The notes beneath the pieces are model-generated. The model was not told the DNA's origin, searched no databases, and was given only the letters and a program-made list of their open reading frames with translations. The position numbers and the translations under genes are program-made. Shown here in pieces: positions 16,722 to 25,973 of a stretch of DNA of 64,000 bases. The DNA lies in the NCBI RefSeq assembly GCF_013299165.1, contig NZ_JAAFKD010000012.1, positions 62,001-126,000 on the forward strand, read 5' to 3'. This DNA comes from Microcoleus sp. bin38.metabat.b11b12b14.051 (lineage in GTDB: Bacteria > Cyanobacteriota > Cyanobacteriia > Cyanobacteriales > Microcoleaceae). Position 1 is the first letter of the stretch, and each line of letters opens with the position of its first letter.

Positions 16722-18182
16722 TTAAAAAATATTAGAAAGTAACTTATAGATCAAGCGAAATATCGCTGTTGCCCCGATCGCCCCCAACGCCGCCAACCAT
16801 CCGACAAACAACACGCCTGCGATCGGAGAATTCGGATAAATCGTCACTGCGGTACGCAAAGCCGGGAAAAACCACAGCAAGGCCAAAGTACCCCCGCTAA
16901 TAATCAGCATCTCAGTTTGTTCGATCGATCTGCGGTACTGGCCGAAAATCATCCCCCCGACAATCATCCCCAACAATCCGATGCTGACACTAGGAGACGG
17001 TAGCAAACTCGTCAGGGCGATCGCCAGCAACCCCCCTTCAAAACCCGTAAACGCAGCCCCACCCAAAACATCCCAAATTGAAAAAGCCTGTCTCGGCGCA
17101 GGTTGTAGGTTTCCCGGAGGAGCCGCCACCACAGGAGGCACAGGAGGCTGCTGAGTCGGTGGTGGTGGCTGAGTCTGTAGGGGAGGCGGAGTCGGTATTG
17201 TTGGAGGCTGCACGACCATCGTAGGCTGTTGAGAATTGTATTTCAGAGCCGCTTCTACCTCGGCGGCCGATTGATAGCGCTGGCTGGGAGCTGGTAACAA
17301 CATTCGATCGAGAACTTCAGCCAAACGCGAACTTACCTGCACGCGCGATCGCCAATTCCACTCATTTTGATAACTATCAAACAACTCCGTCGGCTGCAAA
17401 CCGCTGAGCAAAGTAATGCAAGTCACAGCCAAAGCATAAAAATCTGTTGCTGGATAAACTTCTTGTCCGCTCATTTGTTCTGGCGGAGCGTAACCCAAAG
17501 AATAAATACCAGTCGAAGCCTTAGAAGTGCCCGCAGTTTGCGTCACCTGTTTGACAGCCCCAAAATCTAATAAATAAAGCCGACCATTTTTACCCCGCAT
17601 AATATTAGCAGGTTTAATATCCCGGTGAATCGAACCGCGAGAGTGGACAAAATCGAGAACTTTCAAAATTTCCCGCAGCACCTCCATCGTTTCAGATTCC
17701 GAAAACTTGCCTTTTATAGCAAGTTCCTCCTCCAAATTTTCACCATCAATAAATTCTTGAACCAGATAGAAAAACTGATCGTTTTTTTCCGGCTGCAAAC
17801 TCGGAACAGTCAGCTCAAAAAACGCCAGCAAACTTGGAATTTGCGAATGTTCGTTTCCCAATTCTTCCAGCACCGCCGCTTCCCGTTCAAACAGAGTTTG
17901 AGCGATTTTTAGCTGTGCCGGAGTCAGATTGACCGACGGCTGCAAAAGTTTAGCAACGCACTGCCGCATCGCCGGAGTATAGCGGTCTCTGGCCAAAAAT
18001 GCCGCCCCAAAACCGCCTTGACCCAACAACCTCACGGGCAAATAGCGACCGCTCAAAATTAGGGGCATTCCGCAGGTTTTGCAATACCTTTGCTGCACTG
18101 TTTTCAGCAGGGAACTGTCATCGAGGTCTGAAAAATAGTTTTGAGGGCGGGGGCAGCCCGGGCGGGTGCAGTAAACTTCCAT
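16722..18182 (-). CDS. Membrane-anchored Ser/Thr protein kinase with N-terminal zinc ribbon
   Basis: The 486-residue protein opens with Cys pairs (CTRPGC near 5 and CKTCG near 35) that form a likely zinc ribbon. A Hanks kinase follows at about 46-315, with GQGGFG near 55, HRDIKPANIM near 186 and LLDFGAVKQ near 206. A Pro-rich linker spans about 325-365, then four hydrophobic segments reach the C-terminus, so the kinase faces the cytoplasm. This is a common cyanobacterial Spk type. Targets are unknown. No partner genes adjoin it, and microsatellites lie upstream. Confidence 0.92.
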   Translation of the reverse strand: MEVYCTRPGCPRPQNYFSDLDDSSLLKTVQQRYCKTCGMPLILSGRYLPVRLLGQGGFGAAFLARDRYTPAMRQCVAKLLQPSVNLTPAQLKIAQTLFEREAAVLEELGNEHSQIPSLLAFFELTVPSLQPEKNDQFFYLVQEFIDGENLEEELAIKGKFSESETMEVLREILKVLDFVHSRGSIHRDIKPANIMRGKNGRLYLLDFGAVKQVTQTAGTSKASTGIYSLGYAPPEQMSGQEVYPATDFYALAVTCITLLSGLQPTELFDSYQNEWNWRSRVQVSSRLAEVLDRMLLPAPSQRYQSAAEVEAALKYNSQQPTMVVQPPTIPTPPPLQTQPPPPTQQPPVPPVVAAPPGNLQPAPRQAFSIWDVLGGAAFTGFEGGLLAIALTSLLPSPSVSIGLLGMIVGGMIFGQYRRSIEQTEMLIISGGTLALLWFFPALRTAVTIYPNSPIAGVLFVGWLAALGAIGATAIFRLIYKLLSNIF

Positions 18183-18189
18183 TTTGGTT

Positions 18190-18460
18190 TGGTAATTGGG
18201 AATTTGTAATTTGGAATTGGAATTGGAAATTGGAATTGGGAATTGGGAATTGGGAATTTGTAATAGATAATTAGTAACTGGGATTGCTAGTTGCTAATGG
18301 TTTAATTCCTAATTCTGCGCGCTCAAACTTTCCTTTTATGCCAATTTCAGTTTATTTTACCCTCTTTAGCTAGTTTTGGTATTAGCTTTTGGCATCAAAC
18401 AAGCCAATTACCGATTACCGATTACCGATTCCCCATTCCCAATTACCCATTCCCAACTTG
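18190..18460. repeat. Minisatellites GGAATTG and ATTACCG
   Basis: GGAATTG-type repeats at 18190-18262 and ATTACCG/CCCATTC-type repeats at 18404-18457 fill the gap between the kinase and rbcR. Both are 6-7 bp iterations. Confidence 0.85.
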
Positions 18461-18541
18461 CAAATTTTTCCCAGGGTTATCAAACCAGATTATAATGTCT
18501 CAACTAATGGCGAACTGAGCGCCTGCGGGCGATGTAACAGA

Positions 18542-19546
18542 TTAACTTCCCGCAGAGTTGGGAGTTGCTATTTCTATGAGTCCTAAATCCAGGCCCGCAG
18601 GTTCTTTTTTCTCCGGGATGGCAGAATAAGTAGCAAAGGAAGGCAAAATTTCATTGCTGAAAGCCTCTGCTGCTTTAGAACGGTAGCGGTTGGGGTTGTA
18701 AATCAGCGATAAAATCCGAGTTACTAAAACTTCGTCCATCCGAGATTTGTGCAAAACGCCCATCATCAACTCTTTTTCGATCGCCGAAACCGACACAAAA
18801 GCAGCACCCAACCCAGACTGAACGGCATTTTTAATAGCTTCTATCGAGTTGAGCTCCATCTCGATTTTCAGGCGGCGGGTATCAATGCCGCAGCGAGTCA
18901 GTACCTGATCGATGACTTTGCGGATAGTAGACTGCGAATCCAAGGATATAAACTGCAATTTATAAAGGTCTTCTTTTTGAATGCTGTCTTGTTGTACCAT
19001 CGGGTGAGAAGGCGGGAGAATTAGAGCCAGTTCGTCCTCAGCGTAAGGAACAATTACTAAAGCTTCTACAAGTTCGGTAGGGATTTCTCCGCCAACAATT
19101 GCTAAATCGATTTGCCCGTTGGCGACACTCCACGCCGTGCGCCTAGTCGAGTGCACGTGAAGCTGTACCGCCACATCCGGGTACTTTTGCCGAAACATCC
19201 CAATCATTCGCGGTAGCAAGTATGTCCCGGTTGTTTGAGAAGCGCCGACGATCAAAGTACCGCCTTGGAGATTTTGCAAGTCTTCGAGAGCTCGACAAGT
19301 TTCTTGACAAAGCGATAGAATTTTCTCGCCGTAACTCAGCAGCAGGTGTCCGGCTTCGGTCAGTTGAGCCCGCCGCCCCCCCCGATCGAACAGCGGCACG
19401 TCCAACTGTCTCTCTAGGTTTTGCACCTGCAAGCTAACTGCTGGCTGGGATACGTAGAGGCTGTCGGCGGCGCGTTTGAAGCTTCCTTCAGAGGCGATCG
19501 CCTTGAGAATGCGTAACTGGTCTAAAGTGAAAGGAAGGTCAGACAT
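18542..19546 (-). CDS. rbcR: LysR-type transcriptional regulator, RbcR-like
   Basis: The 334-residue regulator begins [18 protein letters not shown] with an HTH at about 20-42 ([20 protein letters not shown]) and a periplasmic-binding-like co-inducer domain from about 95. The sequence matches, from memory, the RbcR/Ycf30 clade that controls rbc genes in cyanobacteria and red plastids; in that group the regulator responds to carbon metabolites such as RuBP or NADPH. Placement next to NDH-1 genes supports a role in carbon and redox control. It is divergent from the NnrU/Z-ISO gene, with a 247-bp gap holding heptamer repeats. Confidence 0.88.
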   Translation of the reverse strand: MSDLPFTLDQLRILKAIASEGSFKRAADSLYVSQPAVSLQVQNLERQLDVPLFDRGGRRAQLTEAGHLLLSYGEKILSLCQETCRALEDLQNLQGGTLIVGASQTTGTYLLPRMIGMFRQKYPDVAVQLHVHSTRRTAWSVANGQIDLAIVGGEIPTELVEALVIVPYAEDELALILPPSHPMVQQDSIQKEDLYKLQFISLDSQSTIRKVIDQVLTRCGIDTRRLKIEMELNSIEAIKNAVQSGLGAAFVSVSAIEKELMMGVLHKSRMDEVLVTRILSLIYNPNRYRSKAAEAFSNEILPSFATYSAIPEKKEPAGLDLGLIEIATPNSAGS

Positions 19547-19557
19547 ATATCTAAATT

Positions 19558-19715
19558 GTCAGTTGTCATTTGTCAGTTAACTGTTGACGGTTGACGGTTG
19601 ACGGTTGACGGCAAACAGCAAACAGCGATCGATCGGCAAACAGTGAACAGTCAACAGCGAACAGCGAACAGTCAACAGTCAACAGCGAACAGCGAACAGC
19701 GAACAGTTAACTGAC
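19558..19715. repeat. Heptamer tracts (GTTGACG, CAGCGAA and variants)
   Basis: Tandem GTTGACG, AACAGTC and AACAGCG copies occupy most of the space between rbcR and the Z-ISO-like gene, so any shared promoter must lie within or to the right of the tract. Confidence 0.88.
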
Positions 19716-19793
19716 TGATAACCGCTGAATGCTCCTATAGATACTTTGTGACACAATTTGGCCACGAATCAATAACTTTTCTTAATATTTGCA

Positions 19794-20507
19794 ATGACGA
19801 TCGACTTAGCGCTTGACTCCCACTTAGTTATTCTCGGACTTTTATTTGGTTTTGCGATCGCCCACAGCGGTTTAGCAGCCCTGCGCCCGAAAGGTGAAAA
19901 GCTGATCGGGCCGAGACTTTACCGCGTTTTGTTTGCCCTTGTCAGTTTGCCGCTGGCGGTGATTTTGGTTGTCTACTTTTTCAACCACCGCTACGACGGC
20001 GTGCAGCTTTGGCAAGTACAGGGCGTGCCCGGAGTTAAACCAGTGGTTTGGATACTGTCGGCAATTTCCTTTCTGTTTCTGTACCCAGCAACCTTCAACC
20101 TTCTAGAAATTGCCGCCATCCAAAAGCCGGAAGTTCACCTCTACCAAGCCGGGATCATCCGCGTCACCCGTCACCCGCAAATGGTGGGACAGGTGATTTG
20201 GTGCGTGGCCCACACCCTCTGGATTGGCACTAGCTTTACCCTCGTCACTTCCATCGGTTTGATACTTCACCACCTATTCGGAGTGTGGCACGGCGACAGC
20301 CGGCTGCGGGCTCGTTTTGGCGAATCCTTTGAAACCATCAAATCTCAAACCTCAATTATTCCATTTTTGGCAATCCTGCAAAAGCGTCAAACCCTTGATT
20401 TGCTTGAGTTCCTGCGCCCTTCCTACCTAGGCGTAGTCATTTTTACAGGCCTGCTGTGGAAAATTCATCCTTTTCTGATGCGTGTCACTGCGAACATATA
20501 CTGGTAG
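19794..20507 (+). CDS. NnrU-family membrane protein, likely 15-cis-zeta-carotene isomerase homologue
   Basis: The 237-residue protein has about six hydrophobic segments. Conserved His-containing blocks, AHSGLAALRPKG near 23 and RVTRHPQMVGQVIWCVAHTL near 122, match the NnrU/Z-ISO fold; in Z-ISO such His residues bind heme b. Z-ISO converts 9,15,9'-tri-cis-zeta-carotene to the 9,9'-di-cis form in carotenoid synthesis, and I infer this role. It is followed 45 bp later by a thioredoxin gene on the same strand. The alternative is another heme-binding NnrU protein of unknown role. Confidence 0.75.
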   Translation: MTIDLALDSHLVILGLLFGFAIAHSGLAALRPKGEKLIGPRLYRVLFALVSLPLAVILVVYFFNHRYDGVQLWQVQGVPGVKPVVWILSAISFLFLYPATFNLLEIAAIQKPEVHLYQAGIIRVTRHPQMVGQVIWCVAHTLWIGTSFTLVTSIGLILHHLFGVWHGDSRLRARFGESFETIKSQTSIIPFLAILQKRQTLDLLEFLRPSYLGVVIFTGLLWKIHPFLMRVTANIYW

Positions 20508-20508
20508 C

Positions 20509-20554
20509 ATGATCCCTAGGATAGAAAAAAAATTATTAAATTTTGAGGGATCAT
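20509..20554 (+). promoter_or_regulatory. Inverted repeat that would pair with the thioredoxin start region
   Basis: ATGATCCCT (20509-20517) and AGGGATCAT (20546-20554) are perfect 9-bp inverted copies 28 bp apart. The right arm includes the purine-rich ribosome binding site and the first bases of the ATG, so the hairpin in mRNA could mask translation start. Confidence 0.45.
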
Positions 20555-20930
20555 GGTGTTGTCGGTTAGCGAACGCACTTTTGCACAAGAGGTATTTCAA
20601 GCCTCTACCCCCGTTTTAGTTCACTTTTGGGCACCTTGGTGCGGTTTGTGCCGCGCGCTCGACCCCACGCTTACGAATTTTGAGGCACAGTGGGCAGGAA
20701 AAGTCAAGCTCCTAGGGGTGAATGCCGATCAAAGTTTGAAGTTGGCAACGACTTACCGGCTGACAAGTCTGCCGACACTGATTTTGTTTGAGGGCGATCG
20801 AGTTCTATTTAGATTTGAAAATTATCAAGGACGCGAGGAACTGCGGCACACTCTGGATTCCTGGATGCTCGCAACTCAGAATTATCCCCGAACTCAACGC
20901 CTGCAACGGCAGGAAGCATTGAACAGGTAA
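20553..20930 (+). CDS. Thioredoxin-like protein with CGLC active site
   Basis: The 125-residue protein has the thioredoxin fold pattern FWAPWCGLCRALDP (Cys30 and Cys33) and the cis-Pro region TSLPTLILFEGD near 75. The active site reads CGLC rather than canonical CGPC, which should change redox potential. Length is slightly longer than a classical thioredoxin because of a polar C-terminal tail. It is cytoplasmic, as no signal peptide is present. The gene is ended by a 16-bp stem terminator at 21008. Confidence 0.88.
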   Translation: MVLSVSERTFAQEVFQASTPVLVHFWAPWCGLCRALDPTLTNFEAQWAGKVKLLGVNADQSLKLATTYRLTSLPTLILFEGDRVLFRFENYQGREELRHTLDSWMLATQNYPRTQRLQRQEALNR

Positions 20931-21007
20931 CATTTCAAAAGCATTGGGCTCTTGTTGAAAAAGCATTGGGAATTGCCAGTTTGTCGATCGGCCATCCCAT
21001 CCAAAAT

Positions 21008-21052
21008 AAATATCGCCGTCTTGGGATTTCAAGACGGCGATATTTGTCTATA
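21008..21052 (+). terminator. Strong hairpin terminator after the thioredoxin gene
   Basis: AAATATCGCCGTCTTG and CAAGACGGCGATATTT form a perfect 16-bp stem with a six-base loop, followed by a short T-containing stretch. Its symmetry would also work on the other strand. Confidence 0.75.
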
Positions 21053-21079
21053 GCGGTTCTCAAGCGTGGTGAGGATAGC

Positions 21080-21137
21080 CCTATGCCCTATGCCCTATGC
21101 CCTATGCCCCATGCCCTATGCCCTATGCCCTATGCCC
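21080..21137. repeat. CCCTATG heptamer tract
   Basis: About eight tandem TGCCCTA copies, one with CCCCATG, lie between the thioredoxin terminator and the ndhF1 leader. Confidence 0.88.
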
Positions 21138-21231
21138 CGGAGAGTACCTCATCTTTCTGAGACTCGGCTATATATATCTTTAGACATAGATTTAAAGCGA
21201 ACTAGATCGATCGGGAAAATAGGCAGGAATT

Positions 21232-21267
21232 CTTAAGAATTGTCGATCGGCAATACTTAAGAATTGT
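21232..21267 (+). promoter_or_regulatory. Two direct copies of CTTAAGAATTGT upstream of ndhF1
   Basis: Perfect 12-bp copies at 21232-21243 and 21256-21267 are 24 bp apart, about two helical turns. Each contains the palindrome CTTAAG. This looks like a paired activator or repressor site about 100 bp before the ndhF1 start. The binding factor is unknown. Confidence 0.45.
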
Positions 21268-21359
21268 AGGGAGTCTTACTGCCCAGTCGTGCAGGCTTGT
21301 GTCACAATTGTTTACAGTTTTCGCAATATCTAGTAGAAACTTTAAACTACCTATCAGTC

Positions 21360-23405
21360 ATGGAACTGCTTTATCAATACGCTTGGCTGATTCCAGTCCT
21401 CCCACTGGCAGGCGCAATGCTAGTAGGTTTAGGCTTAATCACCTTTAACCAAGCAACCAACAAACTCCGACAAGCGAATGCGATTTTAATCCTTTCGACC
21501 CTCGGAGGAGCAACGGTAATGTCTTTCGCATTGCTGTGGAGTCAACTACAGGGCCACGAACCCTACACCCGAACCATTCAGTGGGCCTCTGCTGGGGACT
21601 TCTCGCTGAATATGGGCTATATCATCGACCCCCTCACGTCGGTAATGCTGGCGATCGTCACTACGGTCGCTTTTTTGGTGATGATTTACACCGACGGCTA
21701 CATGGCACACGATGACGGGTACGTGCGATTTTACGCCTACCTGAGCATCTTCAGCGCCTCAATGCTAGGTCTAGTAATCAGCCCCAACATCGTTCAGATT
21801 TACATTTTCTGGGAACTGGTAGGTATGTGTTCGTACCTGCTAGTCGGCTTCTGGTACGATCGCAAACCCGCTGCTGACGCTTGCCAAAAAGCCTTCGTCA
21901 CCAACCGCGTCGGCGACTTCGGCCTGTTGCTGGGCATCCTCGGCATTTACTGGGCCACCGGCAGCTTTGAATTTGAGGTGATGGGCGAACGCCTCCACTC
22001 TTTAGTCGAATCCGGCGCCCTTTCCGCCACTCTGGCGACAATCTTCGGCGTTTTGATATTTTTGGGCCCAGCAGCCAAATCGGCTCAGTTCCCCCTCCAC
22101 GTCTGGCTCCCAGACGCCATGGAAGGCCCGACACCGATTTCTGCCTTAATCCACGCCGCCACGATGGTAGCCGCCGGCGTCTTTTTGATCGCTCGGATGT
22201 ATCCAGTGTTTGAAGGCTTGCCAGTAGTCATGAATTTGATCGCCTGCACCGGCTGTTTTACAGCCTTCATGGGTGCTTCGATCGCAATTACCCAAAATGA
22301 CATCAAAAAAGGCCTCGCCTACTCCACAATCTCCCAATTGGGCTACATGGTAATGGCAATGGGAGTCGGCGCCTACAGTGCCGGACTCTTCCACCTAATG
22401 ACTCACGCTTACTTCAAAGCAATGCTGTTCCTGTGTTCGGGTTCAGTCATTCACGGCATGGAAGATGTCGTCGGGCACAACCCCGCCCTCGCTCAAGACA
22501 TGAGAGTTATGGGTGGCTTGCGGAAATATATGCCGATTACCGCTACTTGCTTTTTAATCGGCAATTTAGCAATCTGCGGCATTCCGCCCTTTGCCGGTTT
22601 CTGGTCAAAAGACGAAATCCTCGCCCAAGCTTTTCAAGCAAATCCCGCTCTGTGGGCTGTGAGCTGGGTAACTGCGGGGATGACCGCGTTTTATATGTTT
22701 CGGATGTATTTCAGCACCTTTGAGGGCGAATTCCGGGGCAATAATAACGCCATCAAGCAACAACTCCTGCAACCGGGTCTAGTTTTCGGCCCCGGAGCGA
22801 TGAACGTTAAGGAATTGGCACCAACTGGCGAAAGTCACGACGCACACGACCATTTTCCTCACGAATCTCCTCTGACAATGGCTCTACCGTTGGTATTGCT
22901 GGCTGTACCTTCTGTGTTTATCGGTTTTCTCGGTACGCCGTTTGCCAATTATTTCGAGCAGTTTGTCCGCGCGCCAGGGGAGTCTCTGGAAGAAGTTTTG
23001 GAACACGCCGCTAAGTTTGATTTGACGGAATTTCTAATCATGGGCGGCAGTTCTGTCGGTATTGCTTTGCTGGGCATTACCTTGGCTTCTCTGATGTATT
23101 TGAGCCGGAAAATTGATGCCGGTGCGATCGCCCAAAAAATCAAACCGCTCTATGAATTCTCCCTCAACAAGTGGTATCTCGACGATATCAACGAAGTTCT
23201 CTTCGTCAGAGGCAGCCGTCGTTTAGCGCGGCAAGTCATGGAAGTGGATTTGCGAGTTGTCGATGGTTTGGTCAACTTGACAGGGTTTCTCACCCTGGTA
23301 ACAGGCGAAGCTTTGAAATACTTTGAAAACGGCCGCGCTCAATTTTATGCCCTGATTGTGTTTGTGGCAGTGTTGGGTTTTGCGATCGTTTCTGGAGTTG
23401 GTTAA
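21360..23405 (+). CDS. ndhF1: NAD(P)H-quinone oxidoreductase subunit 5 (NdhF1)
   Basis: The 681-residue product is a polytopic antiporter-like subunit of the thylakoid NDH-1 complex, which takes electrons from ferredoxin to plastoquinone and pumps protons. Signature stretches include WELVGMCSYLLVGFWYDR, LPDAMEGPTPISALIHAATM and QNDIKKGLAYSTISQLGYM, with conserved Lys and His in the proton path. I chose the ATG at 21360 (MELLYQYAWLIPVLP) rather than an in-frame GTG at 21297, because family proteins begin at this hydrophobic helix. ndhD1 follows on the same strand after 354 bp. The F1/D1 pair normally belongs to the NDH-1L (respiratory, cyclic) form. Confidence 0.95.
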   Translation: MELLYQYAWLIPVLPLAGAMLVGLGLITFNQATNKLRQANAILILSTLGGATVMSFALLWSQLQGHEPYTRTIQWASAGDFSLNMGYIIDPLTSVMLAIVTTVAFLVMIYTDGYMAHDDGYVRFYAYLSIFSASMLGLVISPNIVQIYIFWELVGMCSYLLVGFWYDRKPAADACQKAFVTNRVGDFGLLLGILGIYWATGSFEFEVMGERLHSLVESGALSATLATIFGVLIFLGPAAKSAQFPLHVWLPDAMEGPTPISALIHAATMVAAGVFLIARMYPVFEGLPVVMNLIACTGCFTAFMGASIAITQNDIKKGLAYSTISQLGYMVMAMGVGAYSAGLFHLMTHAYFKAMLFLCSGSVIHGMEDVVGHNPALAQDMRVMGGLRKYMPITATCFLIGNLAICGIPPFAGFWSKDEILAQAFQANPALWAVSWVTAGMTAFYMFRMYFSTFEGEFRGNNNAIKQQLLQPGLVFGPGAMNVKELAPTGESHDAHDHFPHESPLTMALPLVLLAVPSVFIGFLGTPFANYFEQFVRAPGESLEEVLEHAAKFDLTEFLIMGGSSVGIALLGITLASLMYLSRKIDAGAIAQKIKPLYEFSLNKWYLDDINEVLFVRGSRRLARQVMEVDLRVVDGLVNLTGFLTLVTGEALKYFENGRAQFYALIVFVAVLGFAIVSGVG

Positions 23406-23470
23406 ATCGATCGGGACACGGCATTCCCGTGTCCTCCATTTAGGTAGGGAAATGACACCACCAATTAGAT

Positions 23471-23617
23471 AATACGGCGGTTGAAACCGCGTCTACAAAA
23501 ACGAAGTCCGCCGGACGCCGACTGAAGAAAATAAGGTGATTTTAACCACCGGTTCTTCAACCCGCGAAGGCGGGTTTTGTTTTTGTAGACGCGAATTCTA
23601 TTCGCCCGGTCTTCTTG
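23471..23617. repeat. Inverted pair of GCGTCTACA-type repeats between ndhF1 and ndhD1
   Basis: GGCGGTTGAAACCGCGTCTA (inverted form) is followed by CAACCCGCGAAGGCGGGTTT and GTAGACGCGAATTCTATTCG. It is the same family as 7184-7231 and 13885-14290. The interval 23406-23759 holds no gene. Confidence 0.8.
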
Positions 23618-23759
23618 GATTAAACTCAAATTGTGCGATCGTACAAATAGTAGCCAACACAGCAAAAAAAATAGTTTCGTATAAAGAAAGTATAAAATTT
23701 AGGCTAAAACAGCCAAAATGTGTTTAAACCTAATAATTGATGGCTAATTTTAAAACGCA

Positions 23760-25349
23760 ATGGATACAGCTAACTTTCCCTGGTTAACAACAACAATTCT
23801 GTTTCCCATTGCTGCGTCCCTGCTGATTCCTTTGATTCCCGATAAGGATGGCAAGACGGTGCGGTGGTATGCACTAATTGTAGGTTTGATCGATTTTGCC
23901 CTACTTGTTTACGCTTTTTGCACTCAATACGACTTCAGCAATCCAGACTTGCAACTGGTAGAAAGTTATACTTGGGTGCAGCAACTCGATTTAAATTGGT
24001 CTGTCGGTGCTGACGGTTTGTCAATGCCGCTGATTTTGCTAACTGGTTTTATTACTACCCTGGCTACTTTAGCTGCTTGGCCAGTCACATTTAAACCAAA
24101 GCTATTTTACTTTTTGATGCTGACAATGTACGGCGGGCAAATCGCAGTTTTTGCCGTACAGGATATGTTGCTGTTTTTCCTGGTTTGGGAACTAGAATTA
24201 GTTCCGATTTACCTAATTTTGTCGATCTGGGGCGGGAAAAAGCGTCTCTACGCAGCTACCAAGTTTATCCTGTACACCGCAGGCGGTTCGCTGTTTATTT
24301 TGGTGGGCGCGCTGACAATGGCGTTTTACGGCGATACCGTGACTTTCGATATGCGGGCGATCGCAGCCAAAGAATTCGCCCCCAATGTAGAATTGCTCCT
24401 GTACACAGGATTCTTAATAGCTTACGGCGTCAAACTGCCAATTTTCCCCCTGCACACTTGGCTTCCTGACGCCCACGGCGAAGCAACCGCACCCGCCCAT
24501 ATGTTGCTAGCAGGAATTCTGCTCAAAATGGGTGGCTACGCCTTACTGCGGATGAATGCCGGAATGCTACCCGATGCTCACGCTACCTTCGCACCCCTCT
24601 TAGTAATTTTGGGTGTAGTGAACATTGTTTATGCCGCCTTAACCTCTTTTGCTCAGCGCAACTTGAAGCGAAAAATTGCCTATTCTTCAATTTCCCACAT
24701 GGGATTTGTGCTGATTGGGATAGCTTCTTTTACCGATTTGGGAACTAGCGGCGCCATGCTGCAAATGGTTTCCCACGGTTTGATCGGAGCGAGTTTGTTC
24801 TTCATGGTAGGCTGTACTTACGATCGCACGCACACGCTGATGCTGGACGAAATGGGCGGCGTTGGCAAGAAAATGCGGAAAGTTTTCGCCATGTGGACTG
24901 CTTGCTCTATGGCTTCTTTGGCATTGCCGGGAATGAGCGGTTTTGTAGCAGAATTGATGGTGTTTGTAGGTTTTGCAACCAGCGATGCTTACAACCCGGT
25001 GTTTAAGGTTTGTGTGGTATTTCTGGCCGCTGTTGGCGTGATTTTGACTCCGATTTACCTGCTGTCAATGCTGCGGGAAATCTTCTACGGCCCGGAAAAT
25101 AAGGAATTGGCGGAACATGAAGAGTTGGTGGATGCGGAACCGCGAGAAGTGTTTATTATTGCCGCTTTGTTAGTGCCGATTATTGGCATTGGTTTGTATC
25201 CAAAAATGCTCACTCAGGTTTACGATGCGACGACTACACAGTTGACTGCCAAATTGCGCGATTCTGTGCCATCGTTGGTGTTGGCGAAGGCTGCTACCGA
25301 TAAAACAGTGTCTCTGCGCGCTCCGGCGATCGAACCCAGTAAGTTGTAA
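23760..25349 (+). CDS. ndhD1: NAD(P)H-quinone oxidoreductase subunit 4 (NdhD1)
   Basis: The 529-residue polytopic protein is the second antiporter-like proton channel of NDH-1. Conserved features are [18 protein letters not shown] (key Glu), [20 protein letters not shown] and [18 protein letters not shown]. Length matches the family. It follows ndhF1 in the same direction. The intervening repeat may reduce coupling. Directly after the stop codon begins repeat array D. Confidence 0.95.
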   Translation: MDTANFPWLTTTILFPIAASLLIPLIPDKDGKTVRWYALIVGLIDFALLVYAFCTQYDFSNPDLQLVESYTWVQQLDLNWSVGADGLSMPLILLTGFITTLATLAAWPVTFKPKLFYFLMLTMYGGQIAVFAVQDMLLFFLVWELELVPIYLILSIWGGKKRLYAATKFILYTAGGSLFILVGALTMAFYGDTVTFDMRAIAAKEFAPNVELLLYTGFLIAYGVKLPIFPLHTWLPDAHGEATAPAHMLLAGILLKMGGYALLRMNAGMLPDAHATFAPLLVILGVVNIVYAALTSFAQRNLKRKIAYSSISHMGFVLIGIASFTDLGTSGAMLQMVSHGLIGASLFFMVGCTYDRTHTLMLDEMGGVGKKMRKVFAMWTACSMASLALPGMSGFVAELMVFVGFATSDAYNPVFKVCVVFLAAVGVILTPIYLLSMLREIFYGPENKELAEHEELVDAEPREVFIIAALLVPIIGIGLYPKMLTQVYDATTTQLTAKLRDSVPSLVLAKAATDKTVSLRAPAIEPSKL

Positions 25350-25352
25350 ATA

Positions 25353-25725
25353 GGTTCGTAGTGAGGACTTCAGTCCGCATCAAAGCCAGGACTAAAGTCC
25401 TCACTACAAGCCTGGTAAATAGGTTCGTAGTGAGGACTTCAGTCCGCATCAAAGCCAGGACTAAAGTCCTCACTACAAGCCTGGTAAATTCGTTCGTAGT
25501 GAGGACTTCAGTCCGCATCAAAGCCAGGACTAAAGTCCTCACTACAAGCCTGGTAAATTCGTTCGTAGTGAGGACTTCAGTCCGCATCAAAGCCAGGACT
25601 AAAGTCCTCACTACAAGCCTGGTAAATTCGTTCGTAGTGAGGACTTCAGTCCGCATCAAAGCCAGGACTAAAGTCCTCACTACAAGCCTGGTAAATTCGT
25701 TCGTAGTGAGGACTTCAGTCCGCAT
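25353..25725. repeat. Array D of the GGACTTTAGTCC family, 69-bp period
   Basis: Six units start at 25353, 25422, 25491, 25560, 25629 and 25698 (last one partial). Each has GTTCGTAGTGAGGACTTCAG opposed to AGGACTAAAGTCCTCACTAC. The period of 69 is a multiple of three, so long false reading frames run on both strands. Confidence 0.95.
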
Positions 25726-25742
25726 AAAAAAGAGAAATAGCC

Positions 25743-25808
25743 GTAGGGTGCGCCGCCATTTTTAAATCCATAAATAAAAATCGACAATCTCACATATCCG
25801 CACCTTAC
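25743..25808. repeat. 66-bp palindromic element bounded by GTAGGGTG (copy 3)
   Basis: It starts GTAGGGTGCGCCGCC and ends ATCCGCACCTTAC, with internal AATCCATAAAT and AATCTCA words shared with copies 2 and 4. The remaining gap to 25973 is AT-rich with no gene seen. Confidence 0.75.
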
Positions 25809-25973
25809 CTAATAGTTGATAAAACAAGCTCAAATTATTGTAATATTTTTTATAAATGATATTAGTTTGTAGCCTTAATTGTTCTTGTTTCTATACTTGC
25901 TAGAAAAGTTAGAGTTAAGAATTTTTACGAACTCATCTTAGCCGTTATACCTCGATCGCAATACCCCATAATC

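Noticed and set aside
25294-25765. Long frames on both strands (about 134 and 143 codons)
   Set aside because: They run through array D, whose 69-bp period is a multiple of three; the peptides are simple iterations such as RTSVRIKARTKVLTTS.
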